Positions 5,334 to 14,565 of a DNA stretch of 16,455 nt are shown one piece after another. The stretch spans positions 1 to 16,455 of the forward strand of contig CANQZS010000015.1 in assembly GCA_947628385.1 (NCBI GenBank), in the 5' to 3' direction. Each line of letters starts with the position of its first letter. The stretch's first letter is position 1. This DNA is from an uncultured Clostridia bacterium (GTDB lineage: Bacteria; Bacillota; Clostridia; Oscillospirales; Ruminococcaceae). A program made the translations under genes and the position numbers. The notes under the pieces are model-generated. The model was not told the origin of the DNA and did no database searches. It saw only the letters and a list, made by a program, of their open reading frames with translations.

Positions 5334-5768
5334 TTATTCCTCCGGCGTTTCCGTATCGGACGGAACCGATGAAGCGTTTGATCTCAGCTTATTTTGATAA
5401 GCTTCATTGTCAAACCAATCGTCCAGTACACTCAGCGAGATAGAATATCCCGTTGCAGTTTCAACATATTCCGTTATCTCACCGTTCCTGATAAGCTCGA
5501 CTATCTTTTCCGTGGAAAGATTAAGATACTCGCCCGCCTCAGCCTCTGTGAGATATTTTTTCTGCGCAACGTTCATATCCGACGGAACATTCACCGTATT
5601 TGTTGACGCCATCGCCTTTTCCTCAATGGTTTTATTCAGCTTTCTTACTCCGCCGCCGATATTTATACCCGAAATAAGTATACATATACCGAGAAAAACA
5701 GCTCCGAGAAATGTTGCGTTGATGCCTCCGCTGCGCTTTGCCGGTCTGGAATTTGATTGATTTGCCAT
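5334..5768 (-). CDS. membrane-anchored protein with excisionase-like helix-turn-helix fold
   Basis: 144 residues, function not known. A short basic N-terminus (SRPAKRSGG) is followed by one transmembrane segment (about 19-39, FLGAVFLGICILISGINIGGG), a linker, and a region (about 71-119) resembling the excisionase/MerR-like fold: YLTEAEAGEYLNLSTEKIVELIRNGEI, then the paired segment ending VLDDWF. The end is acidic and Ser/Thr/Glu-rich. The domain has lost most basic residues normally used for DNA contact (for example TGYSI where RRWRI-like residues are common). The charges flanking the membrane helix are ambiguous but allow an N-in topology with the domain outside the cell. Start ATG with AGGAGG 8 bases upstream. 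It lies 19 bp after addA, ends the operon and is followed by a terminator. Confidence 0.8.
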   Translation of the reverse strand: MANQSNSRPAKRSGGINATFLGAVFLGICILISGINIGGGVRKLNKTIEEKAMASTNTVNVPSDMNVAQKKYLTEAEAGEYLNLSTEKIVELIRNGEITEYVETATGYSISLSVLDDWFDNEAYQNKLRSNASSVPSDTETPEE

Positions 5769-5787
5769 TGTGAAGTCCTCCTATAAA

Positions 5788-8700
5788 TTATTTTGAAGCC
5801 TCCGCGCCGAGCGGCGCTTTTACAGCTTTTCCCAAGCTGAATGAATAAAGGTATGCCTCCTTGACACGCTTGCCGAATATTCTGCCGAGAGCCGCTCCGT
5901 ACAGCTTTATTTGCAGATCGTATCTGGAGATCAGCACAGCCGGACTCGACACTCTGTCGGTCTTATAATCCACCAGAACTATTTCTCCGTTCTCTTCAAA
6001 CATACAGTCTGCGATACCCTGCAGCATACTATCTTTATTATACTCCAAAAGGCGTTCATCGTCAAGACCGGCGTCGGATTTTTTGACTAAAAATTTCTGT
6101 TCCCGTCGGATATTGTCGGCTTTTTTCATTCTCGCATAAAGCTCAGAGCGGAAAAATACCGCCAGCTGACCTATATTCAGGCTGTTTTTTTCCTCCTCGG
6201 AAAGCAGTCCGTTTTCCGCAAGACGTTCCGCCTCGGCGGGAATATCATTTTCCGCTGCGGAATAATCCGCATACTGCATGAACGTGTGCATAGCCGTTCC
6301 CTTTTCGGCAGCCGTAAGTCCTCCCCTTTCCGGAGCAAATTCGGGACGTCTGAGGAAAAGCTTTTCTCCCGTTTCGCTTTTTGCGATCTCGGTAACGGTT
6401 ATCTTTGCCGACTGAGCCGTGCGCTCGTCCCCGTAATCGAACGCAAAGAATTTCTCCAGCATTTCCACATCGGAGGCATTTGGCTCGGCAGCTTCATTGC
6501 GTTCATTTTCCTCACCGTCAGAACAGATCTCGGCAGCGACCGTCCTTATCTCCGCATCGCTGCTGCTCAGCGGGAATTCAAAGCCGTCACGGAACCATTC
6601 CCCGTTCTTATGTATGAGCATTGCTGCGGCGATCCAGTCAAGCATTGATCTTGCTCCTGCTGCAGCGGAACGCAGCGAGCCGCCGTCCGCAGCGACCCTT
6701 GAACGCACCGTATCTATCCGCTTTCTTATGCTTTCATTATCGGGTATTGTTATGAATATCTGTTCACGCGCTCTTGTCAGCGCAACATAAAGCAGTCTCA
6801 TCTCCTCGCTTACGGAATTCACCCTGTTTATTTCCGTAAGCACATATCTCGGAAAGGAATCGTACAGCCTGAGCTTTTCCCTGTCCTGTATCTTGAAGCC
6901 TATGCCGAACTCGGAATTGATCTGCATACGTCTTCTCAGATCCGATGTATTGAAATCCGTAGACGTACCGCACAGAAAAACGAACGGATATTCAAGCCCC
7001 TTTGACCTGTGTATGGTTTTTATTGATACCGCATTTTCGTTTGAAGCTACCGCCGAAGCGCGCCTGAGATCTCCTCCGCGCCTTATAAGCATATCGGTAT
7101 ATCTCACGAATCCGGAGATCCCTCCTCCGGAATTCTTTTCATAGCTTTCTGCAACATCGAGCAGCAGCCGGAGATTTGCCCTTTTCATATTTCCGTCCTT
7201 GAACGTCTGCACCGACGAAAGGAAATCCGTGCTGTCGTATATCGTTCTTATAAATCTTTCCAGTCTCTGGGAGGCTGCACAGTATCTCAGCTTTACAAAC
7301 GTCCTCATGAACCTTTCAAGCTTTGCATACAGTCCCGAACCTGCCTGTACCTCCGTTTCCCCCGCAAGTATGGCTCTTATCGTAAGGAAGTACCTTTCAT
7401 CATCTTTTCTTGCCAGAGCAAGCTCCGCCATATCCTCGGCGTCGAGCATGAACATAGGCGACATCAGTACCGCCGCAAGATGAATGTTCTGCATCGGATT
7501 GTCTATCACCGCCAGCATACTGAGCAGCACCGAGATCTCCCGCGATCTAAGATAACCCTCCGGCTCCTCGGCGTGCGCCTTTATCCCGCAGGCTTCAAGA
7601 GCTTTTACATATACCTCCGACTTCTTTCCGCTCCTCATAAGTATGCAGAAATCCCTCGGCTCACAGGGACGTTCATGATCCTTGTCAAATACCTTCCGCT
7701 TGCCGAGCATGGATCTGATCCTGACCGCTGCGGCTCTTGCCTCGCTGTCCGCATAGAGGTTTTCCTCGCCGTCGCCGTCCTCGTCCGAGCCGGAAGCATC
7801 GTCCTTTGTACCGTCCGGAACGAGCAGTATCTCCGTATCTCTTTCGCCGTCAGGATATTTCATTCCTTGTACCAAAGCCTCGTCAGCGGAATAATCCACC
7901 TCGCCGGTCTCCTTAGTCATAAGATTTTCAAAAATAAAATTTACTGATCTGACTACCTCGCCGCTGCTGCGGAAATTTTTATTCAGGAATATAGCCGCAT
8001 TCGTTCCGGAAAAATCCTTGCCCGTATATTTTTCGGAAATTTCAAGCGCATTGAGGAACAGCTTAGGATTCGCAAGCCTGAATCTGTATATGGACTGCTT
8101 TACGTCTCCCACTGCAAAAAGATCGGTTCCTCCTCTTTCCTCGGTGCCGTTTCTGGAAAGCATTTTGAATATCATATCCTGAGCGTCGTTAGCGTCTTGA
8201 AATTCATCTATCATGATCGTAGCGTAATATTCCGAAAGCTCCTTTGCAAGAGCTGTCTTAACGATCCTGCCGTTTTCGTCCTTTTCCGCAAGGAGCTTTA
8301 TCGCAAGCTGCTCCGCATCGGAAAATCCGAGAGCGTTTTTCTGAGCCTTTAGCCGTCCGAGCTCCTCATCAAAGCGTTCCGTCAGCCGGAACAAACATTC
8401 AAGCATATCCGCGTGCTTTTTATAGTCGTCCTCTATCTCATCATAGGTGAAAATGCTTTCGGAAAGCTTTTTCACCTCCTCCTTATATTTGCTGCGAAGC
8501 TTTACGATCCTGTCCTGACGTTCCTTTTCCTCGCCCTCAAGCCCTCTGAGACTGTCCATTCTCCTGAAAGGAATATCCTCTCGCAGCACTCTTTCATTCC
8601 AATTTTTGCCGTTCATGAGCCTTGCTTTCATTCCCGAAAGCAGTTCAATATCGTCCGCCACAGCCGCCGAGGGTCTGCCTGCAAGCTCATAGAAAAGCTT

Positions 8701-9399
8701 TCCCGCATATTCAGCCTGCCTGATAAGACTGCTGTATGAATCCTCCAGATGCCTGATGTAAAATTCCGCAAGAACATCATTTTCCGGATCAAAGCCCGAA
8801 GCGTAATGTTCCGTCCACTTCTTCATCTTATCCTTGTAGAACGGCATGGAAACAAGGTACCTGTATATCCTCAGCACCGTTTCCTCCAGCTCCGCGTCTC
8901 CTCTGGACGAGCCGCTGAAAAAGTCGCAGAGCCTTTCCATGGTATCCGGATCCTCCGAATATGCCTTTTCAAATGTCTCTGCCGCCGCGTCTCTCATAAG
9001 CGCGGAATTTTCCGCCTCGTCAAGGATCCTGAAGCCTGCCGAAACATCGAGAGAGCGGATATTTTCCCTTATCATATCAAAGCAGAACGAATGTATGGTA
9101 GATATTTTTGCCGTCTGCAAAAGCGCCTGCTGGCGGCAGAGCCAGACATTGTCCGGCTCGGAAACTATCCTTTCCGAAAGCGCGTCCGAAAGCCTCTGCT
9201 TCATCTGCGCGGCAGCGTCATTCGTAAATGTGACCACCACGAGCCTGTCGGCAGGCGTTTTGTTTTCCGTATCGGAAATTATCCTTATCAGGCGCTCTAC
9301 CAGTACGGAGGTCTTTCCGCTTCCTGCTGCGGCGGAAACTATGATACCCGCTCCGTCGACATTTACAGCGTCGAGCTGTTCCTTAGTCCATTCGCGCAT
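5788..9399 (-). CDS. addA: ATP-dependent helicase/nuclease subunit A
   Basis: Catalytic motor subunit of AddAB, which resects double-strand breaks up to a Chi site and delivers RecA-ready single strands. 1203 residues, typical for Firmicutes. UvrD-type superfamily 1 helicase: Walker A AAAGSGKT (23-30), a GDVKQSIYRFR motif, Walker B IDEFQDAND (about 397-405), NKNFRSS, a TIHRSKGLEYPFVF region and LLYVALTRAREQ. The C-terminal RecB-type nuclease domain has GTAMHTFMQ and the catalytic DYKTD (about 1144-1148), so both activities look intact. The ATG at 9399 follows GGAGGAGCAGA. The first 17 bp overlap the end of addB, implying translational coupling. It is part of the glycosylase-addB-addA-membrane protein operon. 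Confidence 0.98.
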   Translation of the reverse strand: MREWTKEQLDAVNVDGAGIIVSAAAGSGKTSVLVERLIRIISDTENKTPADRLVVVTFTNDAAAQMKQRLSDALSERIVSEPDNVWLCRQQALLQTAKISTIHSFCFDMIRENIRSLDVSAGFRILDEAENSALMRDAAAETFEKAYSEDPDTMERLCDFFSGSSRGDAELEETVLRIYRYLVSMPFYKDKMKKWTEHYASGFDPENDVLAEFYIRHLEDSYSSLIRQAEYAGKLFYELAGRPSAAVADDIELLSGMKARLMNGKNWNERVLREDIPFRRMDSLRGLEGEEKERQDRIVKLRSKYKEEVKKLSESIFTYDEIEDDYKKHADMLECLFRLTERFDEELGRLKAQKNALGFSDAEQLAIKLLAEKDENGRIVKTALAKELSEYYATIMIDEFQDANDAQDMIFKMLSRNGTEERGGTDLFAVGDVKQSIYRFRLANPKLFLNALEISEKYTGKDFSGTNAAIFLNKNFRSSGEVVRSVNFIFENLMTKETGEVDYSADEALVQGMKYPDGERDTEILLVPDGTKDDASGSDEDGDGEENLYADSEARAAAVRIRSMLGKRKVFDKDHERPCEPRDFCILMRSGKKSEVYVKALEACGIKAHAEEPEGYLRSREISVLLSMLAVIDNPMQNIHLAAVLMSPMFMLDAEDMAELALARKDDERYFLTIRAILAGETEVQAGSGLYAKLERFMRTFVKLRYCAASQRLERFIRTIYDSTDFLSSVQTFKDGNMKRANLRLLLDVAESYEKNSGGGISGFVRYTDMLIRRGGDLRRASAVASNENAVSIKTIHRSKGLEYPFVFLCGTSTDFNTSDLRRRMQINSEFGIGFKIQDREKLRLYDSFPRYVLTEINRVNSVSEEMRLLYVALTRAREQIFITIPDNESIRKRIDTVRSRVAADGGSLRSAAAGARSMLDWIAAAMLIHKNGEWFRDGFEFPLSSSDAEIRTVAAEICSDGEENERNEAAEPNASDVEMLEKFFAFDYGDERTAQSAKITVTEIAKSETGEKLFLRRPEFAPERGGLTAAEKGTAMHTFMQYADYSAAENDIPAEAERLAENGLLSEEEKNSLNIGQLAVFFRSELYARMKKADNIRREQKFLVKKSDAGLDDERLLEYNKDSMLQGIADCMFEENGEIVLVDYKTDRVSSPAVLISRYDLQIKLYGAALGRIFGKRVKEAYLYSFSLGKAVKAPLGAEASK

Positions 9400-12300
9400 T
9401 CTGCTCCTCCTCTCCGTTCATTATAGCTTCTATGGTCTTATCGGTATCCTCCGCATATGTGCGCACCTTTGACGGAGGATATTCGCCGCAAATTGCGTAG
9501 TAGTCGCAGTATGCGCACGGAAGAGATCCTCTTTCCGACATGAGCGGAGAAGCCTCTATCCTGCCGTCTCTGAGATGTTCGGCAGTTTCCTCAAGCATTG
9601 CATAGGAAAATTTCCTCAGATTTTCAAACTGTTTTTCCGTCACGAGCTTTGAGAATGCCGAGTAGCCGTCCTTAGTCCTTTTCACCGGAATGAATTCTGC
9701 ATTCCCGCTTTCCTCCATAGCCCTGATAACATCGTCGTTCATAAGGACTACCCCGCTCATTTTATATGTCTTGTTCAGCGCCTTATCCACTGCCTCCTCG
9801 CCGTCGTTCCTGCCTGCCGAGGGAGCAGCGTCTTTAGCCGGCATATAAAGCACTCCCGCCGGAACATATCCCTTGTATGCGCCTGCGTGATCCTCCTCGG
9901 TGAGTGCAAAAAGATACAGCAGCATCTGCATATTTACTCCGTAAAGCAGGTCTGTAAAGCGGAATTCCTTTACTCCCGACTTGTAATCTATTACTCGGAT
10001 ATATTTTACGCCGCCTGATTCAAAAACGTCCACCCTGTCTATTGTTCCGTCAAAATACACCGTAACTCCTCCGGACGTCACCAGTCTGAGAGGCTCCTCG
10101 TCGCCGTTCCTGCCAAGAGTATATTCAAATCCTGCGGGAACGAATTCATTCTGCCTGAATTCCTCAGCCATTCGCGCCAGAATATCCGTCACCGTATGCG
10201 CAAGCCTTGCAAAGGCGGCTTTATAGCGTTCGGATTTTCCGTAATCCCCGCCTATCTCGCTGCTTCTGTAGTACTCGTCCAGACGCTTTCTGACCTCCGA
10301 AAGGATCTCGCTCCTGTCCATTTTTATGAACCGGTCCTTTCCAAAGCTTTTCATGAATCCGCACAGGCAGTAATGCACCGCAGTTCCCTTTGAGGGACTG
10401 TCCATTTCGGTCTTTTTGGGAGCGTATATCTTCAGACCTTTTTTACAGTAATATACGAACGGACATTTTCTGTAATCCTCAAATCTTGAAGCGGAAAGGT
10501 GTATAGATCTTCCGAACAGCCTTTTTCCCGTTTCGGGGGAAAGTCTGTGTCCCGCCGAGCTTTCAACGCTGCGCAGATATTTCATTCTTGAAGAGAACTC
10601 AGGTATCCTGTCCAGAGCTGCAAAAAGCGATGCGGAATCCGTATCGTTCCTCCTGTAATTCCTGACGTACTGATAATAAGCCGCCTCCGGAGTCATGCAA
10701 AACGACAGCAGCCCGCGCTTTTCAGCGTCAAGAACTATCCCGCTGCCGAACATACTCACAGCCTGTCCTACTGCCACCGACGGATAAAGCGAGCCTCCCG
10801 CAATATCCGAACGGGCATATGATATATACAGCCTGTCCGAGGGCGAGGATACAGCCGAATAAGCCGCGAACCGTTCCTCCGCAAGCTTATCCTGAATATT
10901 TGCGGAAAGCTTTATCCCCACGTTTTCAAGAGCGATCCTGTCCCTGTCGCTGAGAAGTCCTGAGGGCTTTGCCGCAAACGGGAATATCCCCTCGTTTGCG
11001 CCTATGACAAACACTGCCTTTACATTTGAAAGCCTTGCGGTATGTACTGCCGCGAATCTTACGCAGTCAAGAGTCTGCGGAGGAGACGAAAGCTTTAGCT
11101 TTCCCGAAGCGGAGGAAAAAAGCTCCGACAGCTCAGCAAGGGAGATCTTTGTACCGTCAAGCGCTCTGCTAAGCGTTTCAAGAAGTGTGCAGAGCAGCTC
11201 CCACAGCTGTTTCAGCTCCCTTACCGCACTCAGCGCGGCGGCGTCATCGGCAGGACAGCCGTCATATATCCTACAGATATTTTCCACAGCGCCCGTCTCA
11301 TCAAGAAAATCAAGTATAGCCGAGCATATCTGCTTACCGTCCGCGTCGGCGCAGGCTTCTCTCAATCTGAATACAGGAGACGTGACCTTTTGTCTTACAA
11401 GCTCCGCTCCTGTTTCCTCATCGTTCAGGAACGGCTCGTTCCACATTTTTCCGTCTACGTTCCATCTGTAGCAGTGATCCTCCACCGCCGAGATCTCCTC
11501 ATCGGTAAGCGACGGTATTCCGGTCTTCATATATCTCAGCCAGTCCTCCGAGGAGGAATATTTATCCGCAGCAAGCTTTAAAGCCGTTCTGATAAAAACG
11601 AACAGTGATTTATGCGCCGCCGTATAGCTTTCATCTGAATAAAACGGTATCCCATAGCGTTCAAAGGCGCTTTCCATTACCGGAGAATAGGTTTCCTTAT
11701 CCCTGCACAGCACTGCAATATCCTTATATCTGAAAGAGCCCTCCATTACCAGTCTGCGTATTTCGGAGCATACGAGATCCCCCTCGCCGTATATATCCGC
11801 CGAGGAAAAGATCCTTATATTTTCGCAGTCTCCGTCATATTTTTTACGGACATTCCTAAGAACGTTCCTGCTGAAAAACGCAAGCTCGCCGGAATTGTAT
11901 CTGAACTGCTCTTTAAGCGTGCGGACGCTGTATTTTATACCGTGATCCTCCGCAGAGCGTTTCAGTCTTTCAAGAGTCCTGTCCGTTGTTTCAAAGACTG
12001 AATATCCCGTTTCTCCCGTATTTTCTGTCGTAAGGCATATCGTTACCCTTTCCGCATAAGCGATCATAGCGTCCAGCATGGAATATTCATCGGCTGTAAA
12101 GCTTTTGAATTCGTCGATAAAGATAGTTTTCCCCTTGAAATATCCGTGTGCCGCCGCCCTTGCCGCAGCCTCGGAAATATCCCCCTCGCCGTCCTTATAT
12201 CCTGCTTCCGAGAGCATTTTTCTGTATTCAAGGAATATCAGCGAAATATCTCCGGCTTTATCTCTTATGCTCTCGTCGGATCTTTCCGAACACGCCGCAA

Positions 12301-12712
12301 ACTGCTCCGGAGATATTCCGCTCACCGTAAGCTCCTTTACTATTTCAAGTCCGCTGTCTATGAATGAAAGCTGACCCGCCTGTTTTCCGAAATAGCTTAA
12401 GCTTTCCTCGGAAGCGAGCCTTTTTATCGTCCTGAACATCATAACATTCTTTACAACATCGTCCGCATATCTGCCCTTTACGCCGCCGTGCCGGATAAAA
12501 ATATCCTTAGCGACTCTTGCAAAGGACTGAACGTTCACCTTATTGAAAAGAACTGCTCCGAGGCGTTCGTAAAGGTTCCCGTCGAATTCAAAAGAAAACT
12601 GATCGGGTATAACGGCTAAAACGTCCTTATTTTCCTTTACGGCAATTTCGATCCTGTTCATCATTTCGCAGGTCTTTCCCGTACCTGCTCCGCCAGCGAT
12701 AATATCAAGCAT
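9383..12712 (-). CDS. addB: ATP-dependent helicase/nuclease subunit B
   Basis: Second subunit of AddAB: an inactivated helicase fold that recognises Chi, plus an active nuclease for the other strand. 1109 residues. Walker A GGAGTGKT lies at 7-14. The nuclease motif IDYKSG is near 908-913 (Asp909). The four cysteines of the Fe-S staple are present: Cys750 (RKCPF) and Cys1066, Cys1069 and Cys1075 (C-x2-C-x5-C near the C-terminus), as known for Bacillus AddB. I choose the ATG at 12712, which gives the family-typical M-L-D-I-I-A-G-G-A-G-T-G-K-T start and follows AAAGGGTG. Longer in-frame starts (12730, 12784) would reach deep into the glycosylase gene. It overlaps the glycosylase gene by 8 bp (ATGCTTGA) and addA by 17 bp. 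Confidence 0.97.
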   Translation of the reverse strand: MLDIIAGGAGTGKTCEMMNRIEIAVKENKDVLAVIPDQFSFEFDGNLYERLGAVLFNKVNVQSFARVAKDIFIRHGGVKGRYADDVVKNVMMFRTIKRLASEESLSYFGKQAGQLSFIDSGLEIVKELTVSGISPEQFAACSERSDESIRDKAGDISLIFLEYRKMLSEAGYKDGEGDISEAAARAAAHGYFKGKTIFIDEFKSFTADEYSMLDAMIAYAERVTICLTTENTGETGYSVFETTDRTLERLKRSAEDHGIKYSVRTLKEQFRYNSGELAFFSRNVLRNVRKKYDGDCENIRIFSSADIYGEGDLVCSEIRRLVMEGSFRYKDIAVLCRDKETYSPVMESAFERYGIPFYSDESYTAAHKSLFVFIRTALKLAADKYSSSEDWLRYMKTGIPSLTDEEISAVEDHCYRWNVDGKMWNEPFLNDEETGAELVRQKVTSPVFRLREACADADGKQICSAILDFLDETGAVENICRIYDGCPADDAAALSAVRELKQLWELLCTLLETLSRALDGTKISLAELSELFSSASGKLKLSSPPQTLDCVRFAAVHTARLSNVKAVFVIGANEGIFPFAAKPSGLLSDRDRIALENVGIKLSANIQDKLAEERFAAYSAVSSPSDRLYISYARSDIAGGSLYPSVAVGQAVSMFGSGIVLDAEKRGLLSFCMTPEAAYYQYVRNYRRNDTDSASLFAALDRIPEFSSRMKYLRSVESSAGHRLSPETGKRLFGRSIHLSASRFEDYRKCPFVYYCKKGLKIYAPKKTEMDSPSKGTAVHYCLCGFMKSFGKDRFIKMDRSEILSEVRKRLDEYYRSSEIGGDYGKSERYKAAFARLAHTVTDILARMAEEFRQNEFVPAGFEYTLGRNGDEEPLRLVTSGGVTVYFDGTIDRVDVFESGGVKYIRVIDYKSGVKEFRFTDLLYGVNMQMLLYLFALTEEDHAGAYKGYVPAGVLYMPAKDAAPSAGRNDGEEAVDKALNKTYKMSGVVLMNDDVIRAMEESGNAEFIPVKRTKDGYSAFSKLVTEKQFENLRKFSYAMLEETAEHLRDGRIEASPLMSERGSLPCAYCDYYAICGEYPPSKVRTYAEDTDKTIEAIMNGEEEQNARMD

Positions 12713-13250
12713 TCCGCCGCACCCTTTCATTTCCGTGAATATCTGCGAATCTCCATAAAGCGTTCCTGTATTTTTCGGAAGCATAATTTATGCCGACTCT
12801 CGGAAGAGTCCCGATCTCCGGACGGTACCCGTCGTCCTCGATATGTATACGGATATTTCCGAAAAGAGGCTCGCCGTTGAAGCTTTTGTCAATGCCCAAC
12901 TGTTTTGTAAGCTTTGCCGGACCGTCGTAAATTTCACAGGCGCGGAACAAAACTGCCTGCGGCTGATCCTTTTTTCCGGTAACAACGTTCATAAGCCAGT
13001 GCATACCGTAGCAAAGGTAAATATACAGGTAGCCCGCCTCGCCGTACATGATCTCGGTACGCGGGGTCCTGCCCTTGCTTGCATGGCAGGCGGTATCCTC
13101 CTCGCCGCAGTAAGCCTCTGTCTCGGTTATCCGCAGGACAGTTTTTGTTCCGTTCTCGTTTATGCGGACTATAAGCTTTCCCACCAGATCGGGAGCGACC
13201 TCAAGGCAGTCTCTGGCATAGAATTTTTTTGTAAGTATTTTATTTTTCAT
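12705..13250 (-). CDS. mpg: DNA-3-methyladenine glycosylase (AAG/MPG family)
   Basis: Base-excision repair glycosylase that removes alkylated purines such as 3-methyladenine, and often hypoxanthine. 181 residues, a little shorter than the roughly 200 usual in bacteria, with the core intact. TETEAY (42-47) carries the catalytic Glu45 and the Tyr47 that correspond to Glu125 and Tyr127 of human AAG, and His56 matches His136. GRTPRTEIMYGEAGYLYIYLCYGMHW continues the substrate pocket, and VLFRACE and GPAKLTKQLGI are also family signatures. Start ATG after GGAG. It is the first gene after the promoter at 13285-13313 and overlaps addB by 8 bp, so alkylation repair and double-strand-break processing are made from one message. 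Confidence 0.95.
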   Translation of the reverse strand: MKNKILTKKFYARDCLEVAPDLVGKLIVRINENGTKTVLRITETEAYCGEEDTACHASKGRTPRTEIMYGEAGYLYIYLCYGMHWLMNVVTGKKDQPQAVLFRACEIYDGPAKLTKQLGIDKSFNGEPLFGNIRIHIEDDGYRPEIGTLPRVGINYASEKYRNALWRFADIHGNERVRRNA

Positions 13251-13284
13251 AGCAGCTCCGAATCACAAATATATATTGGAATCA

Positions 13285-13313
13285 ATTATATCACATTTAC
13301 AAAAAAAATTCAA
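13285..13313 (-). promoter_or_regulatory. sigma-A-type promoter of the mpg-addB-addA operon
   Basis: A -35 box TTGAAT (13308-13313), a 17-bp spacer and a perfect -10 box TATAAT (13285-13290) with an extended TG dinucleotide (TGATATAAT) lie on the minus strand. The predicted start is about 28 bp before the glycosylase ATG. The -35 and spacer bases double as the T-run of the hydF terminator. Confidence 0.85.
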
Positions 13314-13342
13314 CCCGAATACACACAAAAAGTATATTCGGG
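13301..13342 (-). terminator. intrinsic terminator after hydF
   Basis: An 8-bp perfect stem (CCCGAATA at 13314-13321, TATTCGGG at 13335-13342 in plus-strand order) lies 7 bp after the hydF stop. On the minus strand it is followed by TTGAATTTTTTTT. It closes the hydE-hydG-hydF transcript and separates it from the repair operon. Confidence 0.85.
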
Positions 13343-13349
13343 TCAGAGA

Positions 13350-14549
13350 TCATTTTACTATTTTATAAATTTCATCAAACGGCTCAACACTGCGTTTAAG
13401 TATGCCGTTCATGTATGCTATAGCAGTGCCGTAATTGGTGATGGGGATCTCTCCCTCCTCCGCACAGCGGTAACGATAGCGCACCTCCCGCTCGTTGAGC
13501 ATACACGCTCCGCAGTGGATCACCATTTTATATCCGCTCAGATCGTCCGGAAATTCCGTTCCGGAGGTGAAATCAAAGGAGATCTCCTTTCCGGAATGTT
13601 TTCTTATCCACTTAGGCAGCTTTACCGTTCCAATATCCTCACACTGCCTGTGATGAGTGCAGCCCTCGGAAATAAGTATCCTGTCGCCGTTTTCAAGGGA
13701 ATCCAGACATACCGCTCCCTTTACAGCCGTTTTGAGTATTCCCTTATATCTTGCAAAAAGTATAGAGAATGACGTGAGCATAATGTCCTCCGGAACTATT
13801 GCGGAGACTTTTGCAAACGCCTGACTGTCAGTTACCACCATTTTAGGCTTGTGACCAAGCTTTTTCAAAGTCTCCTCAAGCTCAGTCTCACGAACGGCCA
13901 CGGAAATACAGCCGGCTTCAAGAATATCCCTTATAGTCTGCTGCTGCGGCAGGATAAGTCTCCCCTTGGGCGCTGCCGAATCTATGGGAACTACAAGGGC
14001 TACCGTATCAAGCGGATCGAGCAGATCGGCAATTATCCTTTTTCCATCGTCCTTTGTCTCCGAAAGAGCAATAACGGCTTTTTTAAGCTCCTCGATACCC
14101 TCTTTTTTCAGGGCGCTGCCATATAAATGACCGTCCTTTTTTCGGAGATCCGCTGACATTTTATCCGTTTTATTATGGAATATCACATATGGGATATTCT
14201 TGCTCTTTATCCTTTCTATCAGAGCGGAATCCTCCGGAGCTTCCTCCTCTCCGTCGATAACGACAAGGGCAATATCGGTCTTGTTCAGCATCTGATAGCT
14301 TTTTTTTACGCGGAGCGCTCCAAGCTCGCCCTCATCGTCTATTCCCGGGGTATCTATCATCACCACAGGACCGAGAGGGAGCATTTCCATTGCTTTCAGG
14401 ACGGGATCCGTAGTGGTGCCGCTTACGTCCGAAACTATAGCAATATCCTGATTTGTAAGAGCGTTCATAACGCTGGATTTACCCGCATTTCTCTTTCCGA
14501 AAATGCCGATATGTATCCTGTCTGCTGACGGTGTATCGTTAAGTCCCAT
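13350..14549 (-). CDS. hydF: [FeFe]-hydrogenase H-cluster maturation GTPase HydF
   Basis: Scaffold GTPase on which the diiron subcluster is assembled from HydE and HydG products before transfer to apo-hydrogenase. 399 residues. The Era/TrmE-like GTPase domain has G1 GKRNAGKS (18-25), TTTD (45-48), G3 DTPG (66-69) and G4 NKTD (126-129). A dimerisation domain and a C-terminal Fe-S domain follow. The Fe-S domain carries C-T-H and, about 45 residues later, HCGAC, the Cx-H...HCxxC cluster ligands of HydF. The ATG at 14549 (MGLNDTPSADRIHIGIFG) follows GGAGTGAT at good spacing; an in-frame GTG at 14558 overlaps that site. It is the last gene of the hydE-hydG-hydF cluster, 151 bp after hydG. The hydrogenase structural gene is not in the window. 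Confidence 0.97.
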   Translation of the reverse strand: MGLNDTPSADRIHIGIFGKRNAGKSSVMNALTNQDIAIVSDVSGTTTDPVLKAMEMLPLGPVVMIDTPGIDDEGELGALRVKKSYQMLNKTDIALVVIDGEEEAPEDSALIERIKSKNIPYVIFHNKTDKMSADLRKKDGHLYGSALKKEGIEELKKAVIALSETKDDGKRIIADLLDPLDTVALVVPIDSAAPKGRLILPQQQTIRDILEAGCISVAVRETELEETLKKLGHKPKMVVTDSQAFAKVSAIVPEDIMLTSFSILFARYKGILKTAVKGAVCLDSLENGDRILISEGCTHHRQCEDIGTVKLPKWIRKHSGKEISFDFTSGTEFPDDLSGYKMVIHCGACMLNEREVRYRYRCAEEGEIPITNYGTAIAYMNGILKRSVEPFDEIYKIVK

Positions 14550-14565
14550 AAATATCACTCCACAT

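Noticed and set aside
8749..9426. Plus-strand open frames of 225 and 208 codons opposite addA
   Set aside because: Both lie antisense to the well-conserved helicase N-terminus; they are shadows of a real coding frame.
12713..12784. Longer N-terminus for addB
   Set aside because: The extra 24 residues would overlap the glycosylase gene and precede the usual family start just before the Walker A loop.
12843..13772. Plus-strand open frame of 309 codons
   Set aside because: It is antisense to the glycosylase and hydF genes and runs straight through their promoter and terminator. The protein looks like no known family and no ribosome binding site supports it.
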